Both the position numbers and the translations under genes were made by a program. From Alkalimonas amylolytica (GTDB lineage: Bacteria > Pseudomonadota > Gammaproteobacteria > Enterobacterales > Alteromonadaceae): DNA of 64,000 bases. Positions within the stretch are counted from its first letter, which is position 1. Each line of letters opens with the position of its first letter. The stretch covers positions 1-64,000 of the forward strand of contig NZ_FNRM01000002.1 in assembly GCF_900107845.1 (NCBI RefSeq), in the 5' to 3' direction. Shown piece by piece: positions 27,804 to 36,835 of this stretch. A model generated the notes under the pieces. The model was not told the origin of the DNA. It searched no databases and was given only the letters and a program-made list of their open reading frames with translations.

Positions 27804-29060
27804 TTATTCAACGGATTTGATTGATTGTTCGTAAGCATCAATAAAATCATCACTGAAACCTCTTTGCGTGTTTTTGGCCAATTGTTCAGTCAATTCTTGA
27901 TGATACAGCTCATAAATTGCCCAGTGCCGTGCCTTTGCGTGCAAGCTGCTTAGTTTATCCAGTACACCACTACCCACATCTTTGCGGCGAATAGACTCAG
28001 GGGATATTCTGGTCAACAACGCTTGCATGGCTGCTCGACTGGCATCGAGCAAGGCCACTTCATGTTTACTCATATCCTGAAAAGCGGAGTGAACGGCCTG
28101 TTTTGGAGTTAAGAAGCCCGTGTTGCTGCTGGCAAATAAGGTGTGAAAAACATCCTCAAAGCTGGCAGAAAACTTTAGCGGATTGTTTTCCCTTGCTTGA
28201 AAGGTTGTTTGGTTCACCCGTAAGCTATTTTTGACCTTTGAGCGGGCTCGCATCATGGCCATTAACCCATCAAGCGAAGCACGCAATGCTTCACCTAACT
28301 GTTGCCAACTGTGTTCAGAATGGTTAAGCAGCTGCATTTGTTCAGGTGTTAACTGCAACCCATCCATAAATGCCTGGATTTTTTTCTGCTCCGAAACACT
28401 GAATGCATCATCCGTCTCGGGCATGCCTGAAGCAGCTCCATCCAGCGGTATAGTTACGGCCGAAAAGGCAAGTTCTGCGCTCTGTCCACTCGAACTCGGA
28501 TGCTGGTCGATGTCATTGGACCAATCGTCAGGTATGAGTGGTTGAACATGAAAAAAATCATCCAGTTGCGAGTCAACAGCATCATGGGAACTATGTACAA
28601 CAAGCGGAGCAGCCTCCGACATCATCACACCATGGAAATCTGCTCCGGAAGAAGCAGCAGAGAACGGCGCACCGACAGCAGCAACTTCTCCATGCCTGGC
28701 ATGTCCCGGAGCCGCAGTACTGTCAGCGGTCTGGCGCAACTCAATTGCACTCACTTGCAGTTCATAGTCACCCAGCAGCAAGGTGTCATGCAGCTTTAAA
28801 AAGCGGCGATTCCCTTTACCAATCAGCTCCGATGAATTGTTAATGAAAAGCCCATTGGTAGAGAGATCTTCAATGTAAAATCCCTGACCATCCGATCCGA
28901 CACTAGCATGCAAACCCGAAACAATTCGCTCCGGATCTGCCAGCTGCCAACTGGCCTGCTCCGAGCGTCCAATGGTGCCACCGCTGGCCTCAAAACGCAT
29001 CACAGTCTTTAAACGGGGCGACAAACGGTGATAGCTGACAACAGAAAGTTCAAGCCACAT
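27804..29060 (-). CDS. tagH: Fha / TagH, FHA-domain T6SS activator
   Basis: Encodes 418 residues. The N-terminal FHA domain (about 20-95) has all key elements: GGTIGRSE, VSGLHASV and DLSTNGLFIN. After a Ser/Ala-rich linker of about 130 residues comes the T6SS-specific C-terminal domain (about 215-405), with FMDGLQLTPEQM, NNPLKFSASFEDVFHTLFAS, GFLTPKQAVHSAFQDMSKHEVALL and ELYHQELTEQL. Fha binds phosphothreonine on itself or TssL and promotes assembly. It is the first gene of the long minus-strand block, with a good promoter 80-110 bases upstream and AAGGAAGAGG before the ATG. Confidence 0.94.
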   Translation of the reverse strand: MWLELSVVSYHRLSPRLKTVMRFEASGGTIGRSEQASWQLADPERIVSGLHASVGSDGQGFYIEDLSTNGLFINNSSELIGKGNRRFLKLHDTLLLGDYELQVSAIELRQTADSTAAPGHARHGEVAAVGAPFSAASSGADFHGVMMSEAAPLVVHSSHDAVDSQLDDFFHVQPLIPDDWSNDIDQHPSSSGQSAELAFSAVTIPLDGAASGMPETDDAFSVSEQKKIQAFMDGLQLTPEQMQLLNHSEHSWQQLGEALRASLDGLMAMMRARSKVKNSLRVNQTTFQARENNPLKFSASFEDVFHTLFASSNTGFLTPKQAVHSAFQDMSKHEVALLDASRAAMQALLTRISPESIRRKDVGSGVLDKLSSLHAKARHWAIYELYHQELTEQLAKNTQRGFSDDFIDAYEQSIKSVE

Positions 29061-29138
29061 TCTGATTACCTCTTCCTTAAATGATCAGCCTCCCATGCGG
29101 AAGGTTGCAGACTTGTGCGCTGTTAAAAAAACCGACTA

Positions 29139-29167
29139 ATGATAGCTACGGATAGCAATAAGGTCAA
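29139..29167 (-). promoter_or_regulatory. Predicted sigma-70 promoter of the fha-tss operon
   Basis: On the minus strand TTGACC (5 of 6) is followed after 17 bases by TATCAT (5 of 6). The expected transcript starts near 29131, leaving about 70 bases of leader before the fha ATG at 29060. It is the only good promoter seen in the 162-base gap and probably drives the membrane-complex block. Confidence 0.55.
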
Positions 29168-29222
29168 CAATTGAATTAACTTAATTTTAATTAATAAACT
29201 CTTACATTAGCAACTTATGCTA

Positions 29223-29564
29223 TCAGTCGTATATGTCATGACCATCTCTGACTTTAAAAATACGAAGTTCACCTGCAGCGACAACTTCAGCCACAGATTT
29301 TAACAGTTGGTCATGAGCTGGTATCTTTTGGCCTGCAGCACAAATTTGCGCATAGCGATAAATATCGAGCAGTATTTGATGGCGTGAAATGGCAGGTTCT
29401 ATTTGCAGCAAAAAATACTCCGCTTGCAGTGGGCAATGCATCACGCTCTCAGAGTCTGCAAGATCATAAGATGTAAGGAGATCTTTGCTAAGCAAGTAGC
29501 AGTTCTGCCATACATCATTCACGTAAATACCAGTGTAATGAGTAGGTGATTGAATAGCAGTCAT
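29223..29564 (-). CDS. Small orphan protein beside the T6SS kinase (unknown)
   Basis: Encodes 113 residues from ATG 29564, which has GAGG about 6 bases upstream; the frame is open further to 29612. I do not recognise the family. There is no signal peptide or membrane segment. Visible pieces are THYTGIYVNDVWQNCYLL, a CPLQAEYFLLQIEP segment and a C-terminal stretch DQLLKSVAEVVAAGELRIFKV. That last stretch resembles the pattern DIIREAIAKALVDKQLHAYEV in the N-terminal domain of the Rhs effector of this cluster. It lies between the fha and kinase promoters, so a T6SS link (adaptor, effector fragment or regulator) is plausible but inferred. AT-rich flanks might reflect acquisition. Confidence 0.6.
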   Translation of the reverse strand: MTAIQSPTHYTGIYVNDVWQNCYLLSKDLLTSYDLADSESVMHCPLQAEYFLLQIEPAISRHQILLDIYRYAQICAAGQKIPAHDQLLKSVAEVVAAGELRIFKVRDGHDIYD

Positions 29565-29679
29565 AAGAGCCTCATGAAAACAGCAACAGTCAATGGCTAG
29601 CAGCCCGTACAAAACAATATTTTAGGATCTCTCGATCGCGCTTAGCTCCATAATAACAAATTTACTTTATGGTGAACAA

Positions 29680-29708
29680 TTGATTGAATGTAGATAATTA
29701 AGTAAAAT
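29680..29708 (+). promoter_or_regulatory. Predicted promoter of the T6SS kinase gene
   Basis: TTGATT (4 of 6), a 17-base spacer and TAAAAT (5 of 6) lie 46 bases before the kinase ATG in an AT-rich stretch. Sequence match only; activity is inferred. Confidence 0.45.
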
Positions 29709-29753
29709 TTATGGTTAGTCCGGTTTTGAAACGATGTAGCTTTACCACAAGGA

Positions 29754-31829
29754 ATGAATGCACCCATGACGAGTACAACTCCTGAGCAAGATATAAAGAA
29801 TGAAGATCAATCCATTAGCCCTGATCTTGCGTCTAACCTGACTGATAGCTCTACCCATGGCTCGCAAGGAAGCAGTGCAGATAGAACCCAGTTGATCTCA
29901 ACAGCGACAAAACAAATCACCACAGCCACCAGCTCCCACCTCAAAGCCGGCAGCATGCTGCAGCAACGATATAAAATCGAGAAACTGCTTGGCTCTGGCG
30001 GTATCAGCCATATTTACCGGGCACGTGATACGTTCCTGGAGCAAGCGGGTATTGCTGAGCCTTTTGTGGCAATCAAGGTATTGCAAAAACAGTTTGTCGA
30101 TCAGCCAGAGGCCCTGCAACTGTTGTTGCAAGAAGCCCGGAAGACACAACAACTTGCCCACCCCAATATTATTCGCTTATTTGATGTCAGTTCAGATGAA
30201 GGGCATTTCTTTCTTGTGATGGAATATCTGGATGGTGAAACCTTAGAGCAGGTGATCAACCGCTATAAACCAAATGGATTGCCCTATAAATTTGCACAGA
30301 AGCTACTAGAGCAAATTGCCGATGGTCTCGAGTACGCTCACCAACAAGGTATCGTGCATGCAGATTTAAAGCCAGCCAATATTATGCTGGACAGAAACGG
30401 CCATGTGAAGCTGCTTGATTTTGGGGTTGCTCAAAAGTTACAAAAGAATGTAGATATCTATGCAGCACAAGAGCAATCACAGGCTACACCGGTCAGTGGC
30501 TTTACACCGGCCTATGCCAGCGCAGAGCTGTTGGCTGGCCATGCCCCCACGCCATCGGATGATGTGTATTCTTTCGGCTGCCTGGCATATGAGCTTTTAA
30601 CCAGCAAGCACCCATTTCACCGTTTGCCTGCCGATAAAGCGCAGCGTGAGCAGAAAAAAGCCACTAAGCCGGCACATTTAAATTTTTTGCAATGGGCAGC
30701 CTTTCGTCGCGCTTTGATGTTTGATCGGGATAACCGTACCGCTTCAGTTGGTAAATTAATGCGTCAGTTAAATCGTCCGGTGTGGCCTGTGTTTTTGGTA
30801 ACTGCCGCAGGCATTATGATGCTGACCGCTGGCATGTCTTATGTCCAGGGGCAGCAAGGTTCACTGCATGAGTTACAGCAAACTTTAGCAGCACATCAAG
30901 CAACATTGTCGTATCAAGCCAATTTGATACAACTTCAACCGACAGAAATCCTTGAAGAGCTGGAAAAACTTACGGATCAAAACCCTATTATTTCGTCTGG
31001 TCTGCTTAACTTTCACGCTTCAACCATGCTGGGCTATTTTGAGCAACAAATAGACACCTTATTAAGTGATCGGTCAGAACGCTACCCAAATTACATAGAA
31101 ATTGAACATTTAACTGAACAGGCTGGCCAACTTTATCCGGACTCCCATCAACTTGCCGCTGTTCGCAACCGGGTTGCCCGCAGTAAACAGAGCGCCATTG
31201 AGGTACTACAAAACCAACTCACAACCATGTTAATTGCACAAAATTACAGCAGGGATCCTGAGACAAATAATCCATACCAGGTGCTGGCAGACTTAAAGCG
31301 GATTGATCCAAGCTACCAGCCGCAGCCAAACGAAGAAGCGATACAACTTTTCGTGCAAGAATTCGAGTCCGCAATGTATCAACACAATGCATTAAAACTA
31401 CAGCAATTGCTTGCCATAGGACAGGCAGCCTTTTATGCCGTAGAGCAGGCTCAACCGCTCATTGAGCAAGGTCTGCATATGCAATCAGCTATTGATACCA
31501 TGGCATATTACCAAGAGCAGTATGAACAAGGTCGTGAACCTGAGTTTCCTTATGCTGCAGCAGAAATATTCTATCAGTACCGTTTTCGTGCACTGACCAA
31601 TGCGCTGGAACAAAGCGGAGATATAGCGGAAGTGGATGCCGTTTACGATCAATGGCAGCAGTATGCCGTCATTTGGCCAAATGATTTTGAACTCAACATT
31701 CGCCTGAGGAGACAATTAGCCGATAAATACCTGACTTTATCTGGTGAGCTACTGAGAACGCATCAAGTACGCAATGCAGAGCGCCTGATGCGTCGTGCGA
31801 ATGAATTAATGGTAAGTGTCAGTGGTTAA
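29754..31829 (+). CDS. ppkA: PpkA/TagE-type Ser/Thr protein kinase of the T6SS
   Basis: Encodes 691 residues. A Ser/Thr-rich tail (1-65) precedes the kinase domain (about 70-335): glycine loop GSGGIS at 80-85, ATP-binding Lys108 in VAIKVL, catalytic Asp204 in HADLKPANIML, DFG at 222-224 and the TPAYASAE end of the activation loop. Asp204 is preceded by Ala, not Arg, so this is a non-RD kinase. One membrane segment at about 344-362 is followed by a helical periplasmic part of about 325 residues without recognisable domain (no vWA). It is divergent from fha and partners the PppA phosphatase and Fha. TssL and Fha are likely substrates. The start is not certain: AAGGA abuts the first ATG, and the ATG at 29766 is possible. 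Confidence 0.92.
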   Translation: MNAPMTSTTPEQDIKNEDQSISPDLASNLTDSSTHGSQGSSADRTQLISTATKQITTATSSHLKAGSMLQQRYKIEKLLGSGGISHIYRARDTFLEQAGIAEPFVAIKVLQKQFVDQPEALQLLLQEARKTQQLAHPNIIRLFDVSSDEGHFFLVMEYLDGETLEQVINRYKPNGLPYKFAQKLLEQIADGLEYAHQQGIVHADLKPANIMLDRNGHVKLLDFGVAQKLQKNVDIYAAQEQSQATPVSGFTPAYASAELLAGHAPTPSDDVYSFGCLAYELLTSKHPFHRLPADKAQREQKKATKPAHLNFLQWAAFRRALMFDRDNRTASVGKLMRQLNRPVWPVFLVTAAGIMMLTAGMSYVQGQQGSLHELQQTLAAHQATLSYQANLIQLQPTEILEELEKLTDQNPIISSGLLNFHASTMLGYFEQQIDTLLSDRSERYPNYIEIEHLTEQAGQLYPDSHQLAAVRNRVARSKQSAIEVLQNQLTTMLIAQNYSRDPETNNPYQVLADLKRIDPSYQPQPNEEAIQLFVQEFESAMYQHNALKLQQLLAIGQAAFYAVEQAQPLIEQGLHMQSAIDTMAYYQEQYEQGREPEFPYAAAEIFYQYRFRALTNALEQSGDIAEVDAVYDQWQQYAVIWPNDFELNIRLRRQLADKYLTLSGELLRTHQVRNAERLMRRANELMVSVSG

Positions 31830-31839
31830 CAAGTGAAAA

Positions 31840-31868
31840 CGGCAACAACTCAAGCCGAGTTGTTGCCG
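31840..31868. terminator. Bidirectional hairpin between kinase and OmpA-like lipoprotein genes
   Basis: Perfect 12-base arms (CGGCAACAACTC and GAGTTGTTGCCG) with loop AAGCC, placed between two convergent genes. There is no long T run on either side, but position and stem strength fit a shared terminator. Confidence 0.7.
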
Positions 31869-31879
31869 AATCTTAGCCA

Positions 31880-32419
31880 TTAAAGATAAACCAGAATCTC
31901 AATGCGTCGATTCTGTGCCTGGCCAGCAGCAGAGTTATTATCAGCGATAGGCTCGTCTGGTCCTTTACCATGATATCCCAGCTTGTCAGATTGAAAACCC
32001 AAGCTAAGCAGGTATTCGGTCACTGCTTTTGCTCTTTCGCGGGAAAGCTGCAGATTGTAGTCATAATTACCACGATTATCGGTATGTCCCAATACCTCCA
32101 GCGCCTGAAAATCAATCTGATGCAACGCGGTGCTCAGTGTTTTCAAAGCTTGCTTTTGCTCTGCTGTAATATCCCTGGCAGCAAACTCAAAGCTAGTGAC
32201 ACCCGGGAAAGTGATCTTGAGTTGCTCTGAGCTCAGCTCTTGCAATGAAATTTGCTGAACGCCATTCAAATGTTCAGTCAGCACTGAACCCGGGCTTTGG
32301 GCATAGACAGAGCTAGTATTTTGCTCCGTAGAATTGGCACTGCTTTGCATATTGGCAGCACAGCCACTAAGCGCCACAGCACAAGCAACCGAAAGCGCAA
32401 CACGTCCAAATGTAATCAT
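31880..32419 (-). CDS. OmpA-family lipoprotein
   Basis: Encodes 179 residues. A signal peptide with lipobox ALSGC puts the lipidated Cys at residue 20, followed by a Ser/Asn/Thr-rich linker. The OmpA-like peptidoglycan-binding domain (about 70-179) shows LEVLGHTDNRGNYDYNLQLSRERAKAVTEYL and GKGPDEPIADNNSAAGQAQNRRIEILVYL, with the Asp and Arg that bind diaminopimelate. It would tie the outer membrane to the cell wall. It sits next to the T6SS but behind a terminator, and TssL already has such a domain, so a T6SS role is only possible. It resembles YiaD/Pal-like stress lipoproteins. Confidence 0.85.
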   Translation of the reverse strand: MITFGRVALSVACAVALSGCAANMQSSANSTEQNTSSVYAQSPGSVLTEHLNGVQQISLQELSSEQLKITFPGVTSFEFAARDITAEQKQALKTLSTALHQIDFQALEVLGHTDNRGNYDYNLQLSRERAKAVTEYLLSLGFQSDKLGYHGKGPDEPIADNNSAAGQAQNRRIEILVYL

Positions 32420-32639
32420 AAAAACACTCCTGTAAAATTAGGCTTAAATATTTTGCGGAATATATACATTATTGTGCCTGATTTCAATCTTTGTCTGTGT
32501 TGTTCTCGAACGCTGGCTTGCAATAGTTTCAGGATTACCACAAGATGATCCCCACTACGACGTTGAATGCATATACTGTTCAGACAAGAGCAGGCAACGA
32601 GACAGCAGGTTGTAACTGTTCAATAAAGAGAATCTGCCT

Positions 32640-34370
32640 ATGCAACCCCTTCGACTTGGTTTATTTTCGTGCGGTTTAGCCTGTGCTCTGCCACTAATGT
32701 CTGTGTTTGCTTCGGAGCCATCAGCAGAATATGCTGCTGTCGCCAGTCCGGATCGCTATGGCGCCTCAACAGCACAACAGATCCTACACCAGGGAGGCAA
32801 TGCGGTGGATGCCGCCATCGCCACAGCTTTTACCCTCGCGGTCAGCTATCCTGAAGCAGGCAATATCGGCGGTGGCGGCTTTATGATCATTTGGTTTGAG
32901 GGTGAACCTTATTACCTTGATTACCGCGAAACTGCTCCGCTTGCTGCCAGCCGTGATATGTATCTGGATGACGATCGACAGGTGATCGATAATCTAAGCT
33001 TGCTGGGCCATTTGGCATCCGGCGTACCCGGCACTGTGATGGGCATGTGGCAGGCGCATCAACGCTTTGGTTCCCTGCCCTGGGCTGATTTGCTGCAACC
33101 TGCCATTGAGCTTGCGGAACAAGGCTTTGTGGTGCCCGATAATCTGCAGCAGTATGGCGGCAGTGCGTTGGAGCGTTATCAGGACAAAACCAATTTCGCC
33201 GATTACTTTGCTGACATGAGTGCCAGACAGCTGTTTCAGCAGCCCGAGCTGGCGGCAACCCTGCGCCGCATTGCCGAACAGGGGGCAGACGACTTTTACT
33301 TGGGCACAACGGCCGAGCTGATTGTTGCTGAAATGCAGCGTGGTGCTGGTTTAATCAGCACCGAAGATTTAGCCCGTTATCAGGCCATTTGGCGCGAGCC
33401 GCTGATTTTCCCCTGGCGTGATTACCATCTCATTACGGTGGCACCGCCAAGCTCGGGTGGTATTGCGCTCAGTCAGTTGCTGAGCTTAAAGCAGCACCGA
33501 CAGCAAGATTTTGCTGGTGTATCCCATAATTCAATGCAGTATGTGCATTTATTGGCAGAAATTTCCAAGCGGGTATTTGCTGATCGGGCCGATTATCTGG
33601 GTGATCCGGCGTTTACCCAAGTCCCGCAGCAACAGCTGCTGGCACCGGATTATTTGGCGCAACGGGCCCGTGAAATTAACCCAAAGGCCATTTCACCAAC
33701 TGAGCAGGTAAAGCCAGGATTAGAATCACCACAAACCACGCATTTTTCCATTGTCGATCATGCTGGCAATGCTGTCTCGAACACCTACACGCTGAACCTG
33801 GATTTTGGCAGTGGTGTCGTGGTCACTGGCGCTGGCTTTTTACTGAACAATGAAATGGATGACTTTGCCATCAAACCTGGTGTTCCCAATGCCTTTGGTG
33901 TAGTCGGTGGCGATGCCAATGCCATTGAGCCGGGGAAACGGATGCTATCGTCAATGACGCCCAGCTTACTGGTGCAGGATAACAAGGTACGGCTGGTAAT
34001 TGGGACGCCTGGCGGCTCAACCATCTTCACCTCGGTCTTTCAGGTAATAAATAATCTGTATGATTTTGGTATGTCACTCGAAGATGCTGTAGCAGCGCCG
34101 CGTTTTCACCATCAGCTCCTGCCCAAAGATCAAATTGCCATCGAGCCGTATCAGCCACTGAGCGACGACGTACAGCAACAGCTGACAGCTATGGGCTACC
34201 GGTTAAACTTGCAGCGCTGGAGCCTTGGCGATATACAGGCCATTCAGCGTACAACAGATGGTACTGCCGCAGTGGCGGATCCGCGTGGTCGTGGAGTGGC
34301 CATACTGATTGAACCGGCTAAGCCGGCTCAGACTGGCCCCTTCGTATCAGCTGCAGGCAGTACAATGTAA
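32640..34370 (+). CDS. ggt: Gamma-glutamyltransferase
   Basis: Encodes 576 residues with a signal peptide (about 1-24, ending VFASEP), so it is periplasmic. The Ntn-hydrolase precursor has large-subunit motifs GGNAVDAAIATAFTLAV, GNIGGGGFMIIW and the substrate Arg region DYRETAP. The autocleavage site is SPQTTHFS, making Thr366 the predicted N-terminal nucleophile of the small subunit, followed by NTYTLNLDFGSG and MLSSMTPSLLV. It cleaves or transfers the gamma-glutamyl group of glutathione and related peptides. AAAGAGAA precedes the ATG. Its 3' end overlaps the convergent DUF1543 gene by 43 bases. Confidence 0.95.
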   Translation: MQPLRLGLFSCGLACALPLMSVFASEPSAEYAAVASPDRYGASTAQQILHQGGNAVDAAIATAFTLAVSYPEAGNIGGGGFMIIWFEGEPYYLDYRETAPLAASRDMYLDDDRQVIDNLSLLGHLASGVPGTVMGMWQAHQRFGSLPWADLLQPAIELAEQGFVVPDNLQQYGGSALERYQDKTNFADYFADMSARQLFQQPELAATLRRIAEQGADDFYLGTTAELIVAEMQRGAGLISTEDLARYQAIWREPLIFPWRDYHLITVAPPSSGGIALSQLLSLKQHRQQDFAGVSHNSMQYVHLLAEISKRVFADRADYLGDPAFTQVPQQQLLAPDYLAQRAREINPKAISPTEQVKPGLESPQTTHFSIVDHAGNAVSNTYTLNLDFGSGVVVTGAGFLLNNEMDDFAIKPGVPNAFGVVGGDANAIEPGKRMLSSMTPSLLVQDNKVRLVIGTPGGSTIFTSVFQVINNLYDFGMSLEDAVAAPRFHHQLLPKDQIAIEPYQPLSDDVQQQLTAMGYRLNLQRWSLGDIQAIQRTTDGTAAVADPRGRGVAILIEPAKPAQTGPFVSAAGSTM

Positions 34371-34861
34371 ACATTCTCAAACAGCAGGTCATCAGGCTGG
34401 TCAGTGGCGGTTAACTGCACAAAGTAATCCCCCACCTGCTGTACTTCAAGACACTGATCAACAGCAAAGACATTATCGGTATGCGGTTTATCCCAACTGT
34501 TCAGTTGCCTGGCTTTGCCTTTTTGTTTGGCTTCGGCTTTGTCTTTGGCCACCACCAGCAAATAACGGTGATCTTCGCCAAAGACCGCATCGTGGTAACC
34601 GCCCAGATTTAAAAAAAACAACCTGTACTGCTGACTAACGGGCTCAGAAACGAGCTGCAGCTTAAAGCCATCGACAGCACGAACCCGCATCCAGGCATCC
34701 ATATGCAGCCCTTTGGGTTCTGCAAACCACAACTGGCGCAGTTGCGGATAGGTTTGCTGCAACTGCTCGCCTGCAACAAAGACCACATCGTGCAGTTCGG
34801 TATTGGCTTTTGGATGAGAACCACCCAACATCACCATAAACAGATCCAGTTCCATCGACAT
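34328..34861 (-). CDS. DUF1543 domain protein
   Basis: Encodes 177 residues. Two similar modules are seen: LFMVMLGGSHPKANTELHDVVFVAGEQL (about 7-34) with LHMDAWMRVRAVDGFKLQL, and LFFLNLGGYHDAVFGEDHRYLLVVAKDKAEAKQKGKARQL (about 82-120) with PHTDNVFAVDQCLEV. This doubled GG-H motif is typical of DUF1543, a family of unknown function. It is cytoplasmic and has no signal peptide. The start could be the ATG at 34861 or two codons later. Its end overlaps the 3' end of ggt on the opposite strand. Confidence 0.85.
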   Translation of the reverse strand: MSMELDLFMVMLGGSHPKANTELHDVVFVAGEQLQQTYPQLRQLWFAEPKGLHMDAWMRVRAVDGFKLQLVSEPVSQQYRLFFLNLGGYHDAVFGEDHRYLLVVAKDKAEAKQKGKARQLNSWDKPHTDNVFAVDQCLEVQQVGDYFVQLTATDQPDDLLFENVYIVLPAADTKGPV

Positions 34862-34932
34862 AGTACTTCGCTCTCCCCCAGCATTTTGTGCGGCAGTATA
34901 GCCAGTTCAAGGCTTACTGCCAATTGCCGGGT

Positions 34933-36807
34933 TCAGGGTAAGTGCATGCGGATCTCATCCAGGCAAGTTGGATCTTCAATGGTAGATGGCACCTGCGGCG
35001 TTTGGCCATCGGCCATCTCGCGCAGCACTTTACGCAAAATTTTACCGGAGCGGGTTTTTGGTAATTTCTGCACAATTTTGGCTTGCTTAAAACAGGCCAC
35101 AGCGCCAATATCTTCTCGAACCATGGCCACCAACTCCTGCTCCAGTTGCTCCGGGGAAATGACACTGCCATTTTTCACCATGACCAGGCCAAAAGGCAGC
35201 TGGCCTTTTAACGCATCGGCGATACCTATCACACAGCACTCAGCCACCGCCGGATGACGGGCAATGATCTCTTCCATCTCCCCGGTCGATAAGCGATGGC
35301 CGGCCACATTGATCACATCGTCGGTCCGGCCCATAATAAACACATAACCCTCCTCGTCGATGTAGCCACCATCACCACTGCTGTAGTAGCCCGGGAAACT
35401 GGTAAGGTAACCCGCTTCAAAGCGGGCTTCATTACCCCAAATGGTTTGCAGGCAGCCCGGCGGCATTGGCAGTTTGATAGCAATGTTGCCTTGCTGATTG
35501 GCTGGCAGTCGTTTCCCTGCATCATCCAACACCTCAATGCAATAACCGGGCACCGGCACAGAAGAAGAACCCGGTTTTACCGGCAAGGCTTCAATCCCCA
35601 TGAGATTGGCACAAATGGGCCAGCCGGTTTCGGTTTGCCACCAGTGATCAATCACTGGCTTAGCCGTTTTGGCAAGTGTCCATGCATAAGTCGCCGGGTC
35701 GAGCCGCTCACCGGCCATAAAAATGCAGTGCAGTGCGCTTAAATCGTATTGCTCCAGCAATTGAGCTTCCGGATCGTCTTTACGAATGGCACGAAACGCT
35801 GTTGGCGCAGCAAACAAAACTTTGGCTTTATACTGCTGGCACAGGCGCCAGAAGGCCCCCGCATCCGGAGTCATTACCGGTTTGCCTTCATACAGCACCG
35901 AGGTACAACCAGCAATCAAGGGACCGTAGACGATGTAGGAATGGCCCACCACCCAGCCAACATCGGATGCCGCAAAAAAAACATCGCCGGCCTGTACATT
36001 GTAAATAGCGCTCATGCTGTAGTTCAGTGCTACGGCATAGCCACCATGATCGCGCACCACTCCCTTTGGTTTACCGGTCGTGCCCGAGGTATACAAAATA
36101 TACAGCGGATGATCGCTGGCCACAGGAACTGCCTCAACCGAGCTGGCATTCGCTAAGGTTTGCTGCCAGTCGTAATCGCGCCCTGGTTTCAGCTCAGCGG
36201 CTAACTGCGTACGCTGTACTATCAAGGTGGCAACCGGCTGATGAACGGCCTGAGCCAAAGCTTTATCTAGCAGGGGTTTGTAGGCAATCACTTTATTGAC
36301 TTCAATGCCGCAGCTGGCACTGATAATCACCTTGGGCGAAGCATCGTCAATCCGCACAGCCAGTTCGTGGGCTGCGAAGCCACCAAACACCACAGAGTGA
36401 ATGGCGCCAAGCCGCGCTACTGCAAGCATAGCAATGACGGCTTCCGGGATCATTGGCATATAAATCACCACCCGGTCACCCTTGTTCACCCCAAGCTGCT
36501 GCAAGGCACCGGCACATAGCTGCACTTGTTGCAGCAGTTGTTGGTAGCTGTAGCTTTGCCGGGTATTGGTGACCGGGGAATCATAAATCAACGCTGTCTG
36601 CCCGCCGCGGCCGGCAGCCACATGCTGATCCAGCGCAAGGTAACTGCAATTGAGCTTGCCATCAGCAAACCAGCGGTATCTATTGGCAGACAACTGCTCT
36701 AAAGCCTGAGTTGGTGTCCGAAACCAGGGCAGTTTATTTGCCTGTTCCAGCCAAAAAGTTTCAGGATCGGCCATGGCCGTTTGATAATGTGCCTGGTAGC
36801 TCGTCAT
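34933..36807 (-). CDS. prpE: Propionyl-CoA synthetase (acyl-CoA synthetase family)
   Basis: Encodes 624 residues of the acetyl/propionyl-CoA synthetase family. Motifs are LYILYTSGTTGKPKGVVRDHGG (P-loop), GYYSSGDGGYIDEEGYVFIMGRTDDVINVAGHRLSTGEMEE (hinge) and KLPKTRSGKILRKVLR, whose second Lys is the one normally inactivated by acetylation. The opening QAHYQTAMADPETFWLEQA and the DVGWVVGHSYIVYGPLIAG block favour PrpE over Acs (Acs has DVGWITGHSY). It activates propionate, and probably acetate, with ATP and CoA. No other propionate genes are adjacent. A 21-base palindrome lies 29 bases upstream. Confidence 0.9.
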   Translation of the reverse strand: MTSYQAHYQTAMADPETFWLEQANKLPWFRTPTQALEQLSANRYRWFADGKLNCSYLALDQHVAAGRGGQTALIYDSPVTNTRQSYSYQQLLQQVQLCAGALQQLGVNKGDRVVIYMPMIPEAVIAMLAVARLGAIHSVVFGGFAAHELAVRIDDASPKVIISASCGIEVNKVIAYKPLLDKALAQAVHQPVATLIVQRTQLAAELKPGRDYDWQQTLANASSVEAVPVASDHPLYILYTSGTTGKPKGVVRDHGGYAVALNYSMSAIYNVQAGDVFFAASDVGWVVGHSYIVYGPLIAGCTSVLYEGKPVMTPDAGAFWRLCQQYKAKVLFAAPTAFRAIRKDDPEAQLLEQYDLSALHCIFMAGERLDPATYAWTLAKTAKPVIDHWWQTETGWPICANLMGIEALPVKPGSSSVPVPGYCIEVLDDAGKRLPANQQGNIAIKLPMPPGCLQTIWGNEARFEAGYLTSFPGYYSSGDGGYIDEEGYVFIMGRTDDVINVAGHRLSTGEMEEIIARHPAVAECCVIGIADALKGQLPFGLVMVKNGSVISPEQLEQELVAMVREDIGAVACFKQAKIVQKLPKTRSGKILRKVLREMADGQTPQVPSTIEDPTCLDEIRMHLP

Positions 36808-36835
36808 TGCCCTGCTCCATCCGTTGCTGATCGTT

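Noticed and set aside
31880-32419. OmpA-like lipoprotein as a T6SS core part (TagL-like)
   Set aside because: TssL of this cluster already carries the peptidoglycan-binding domain, and a terminator separates the gene from the cluster; kept as a general envelope lipoprotein.
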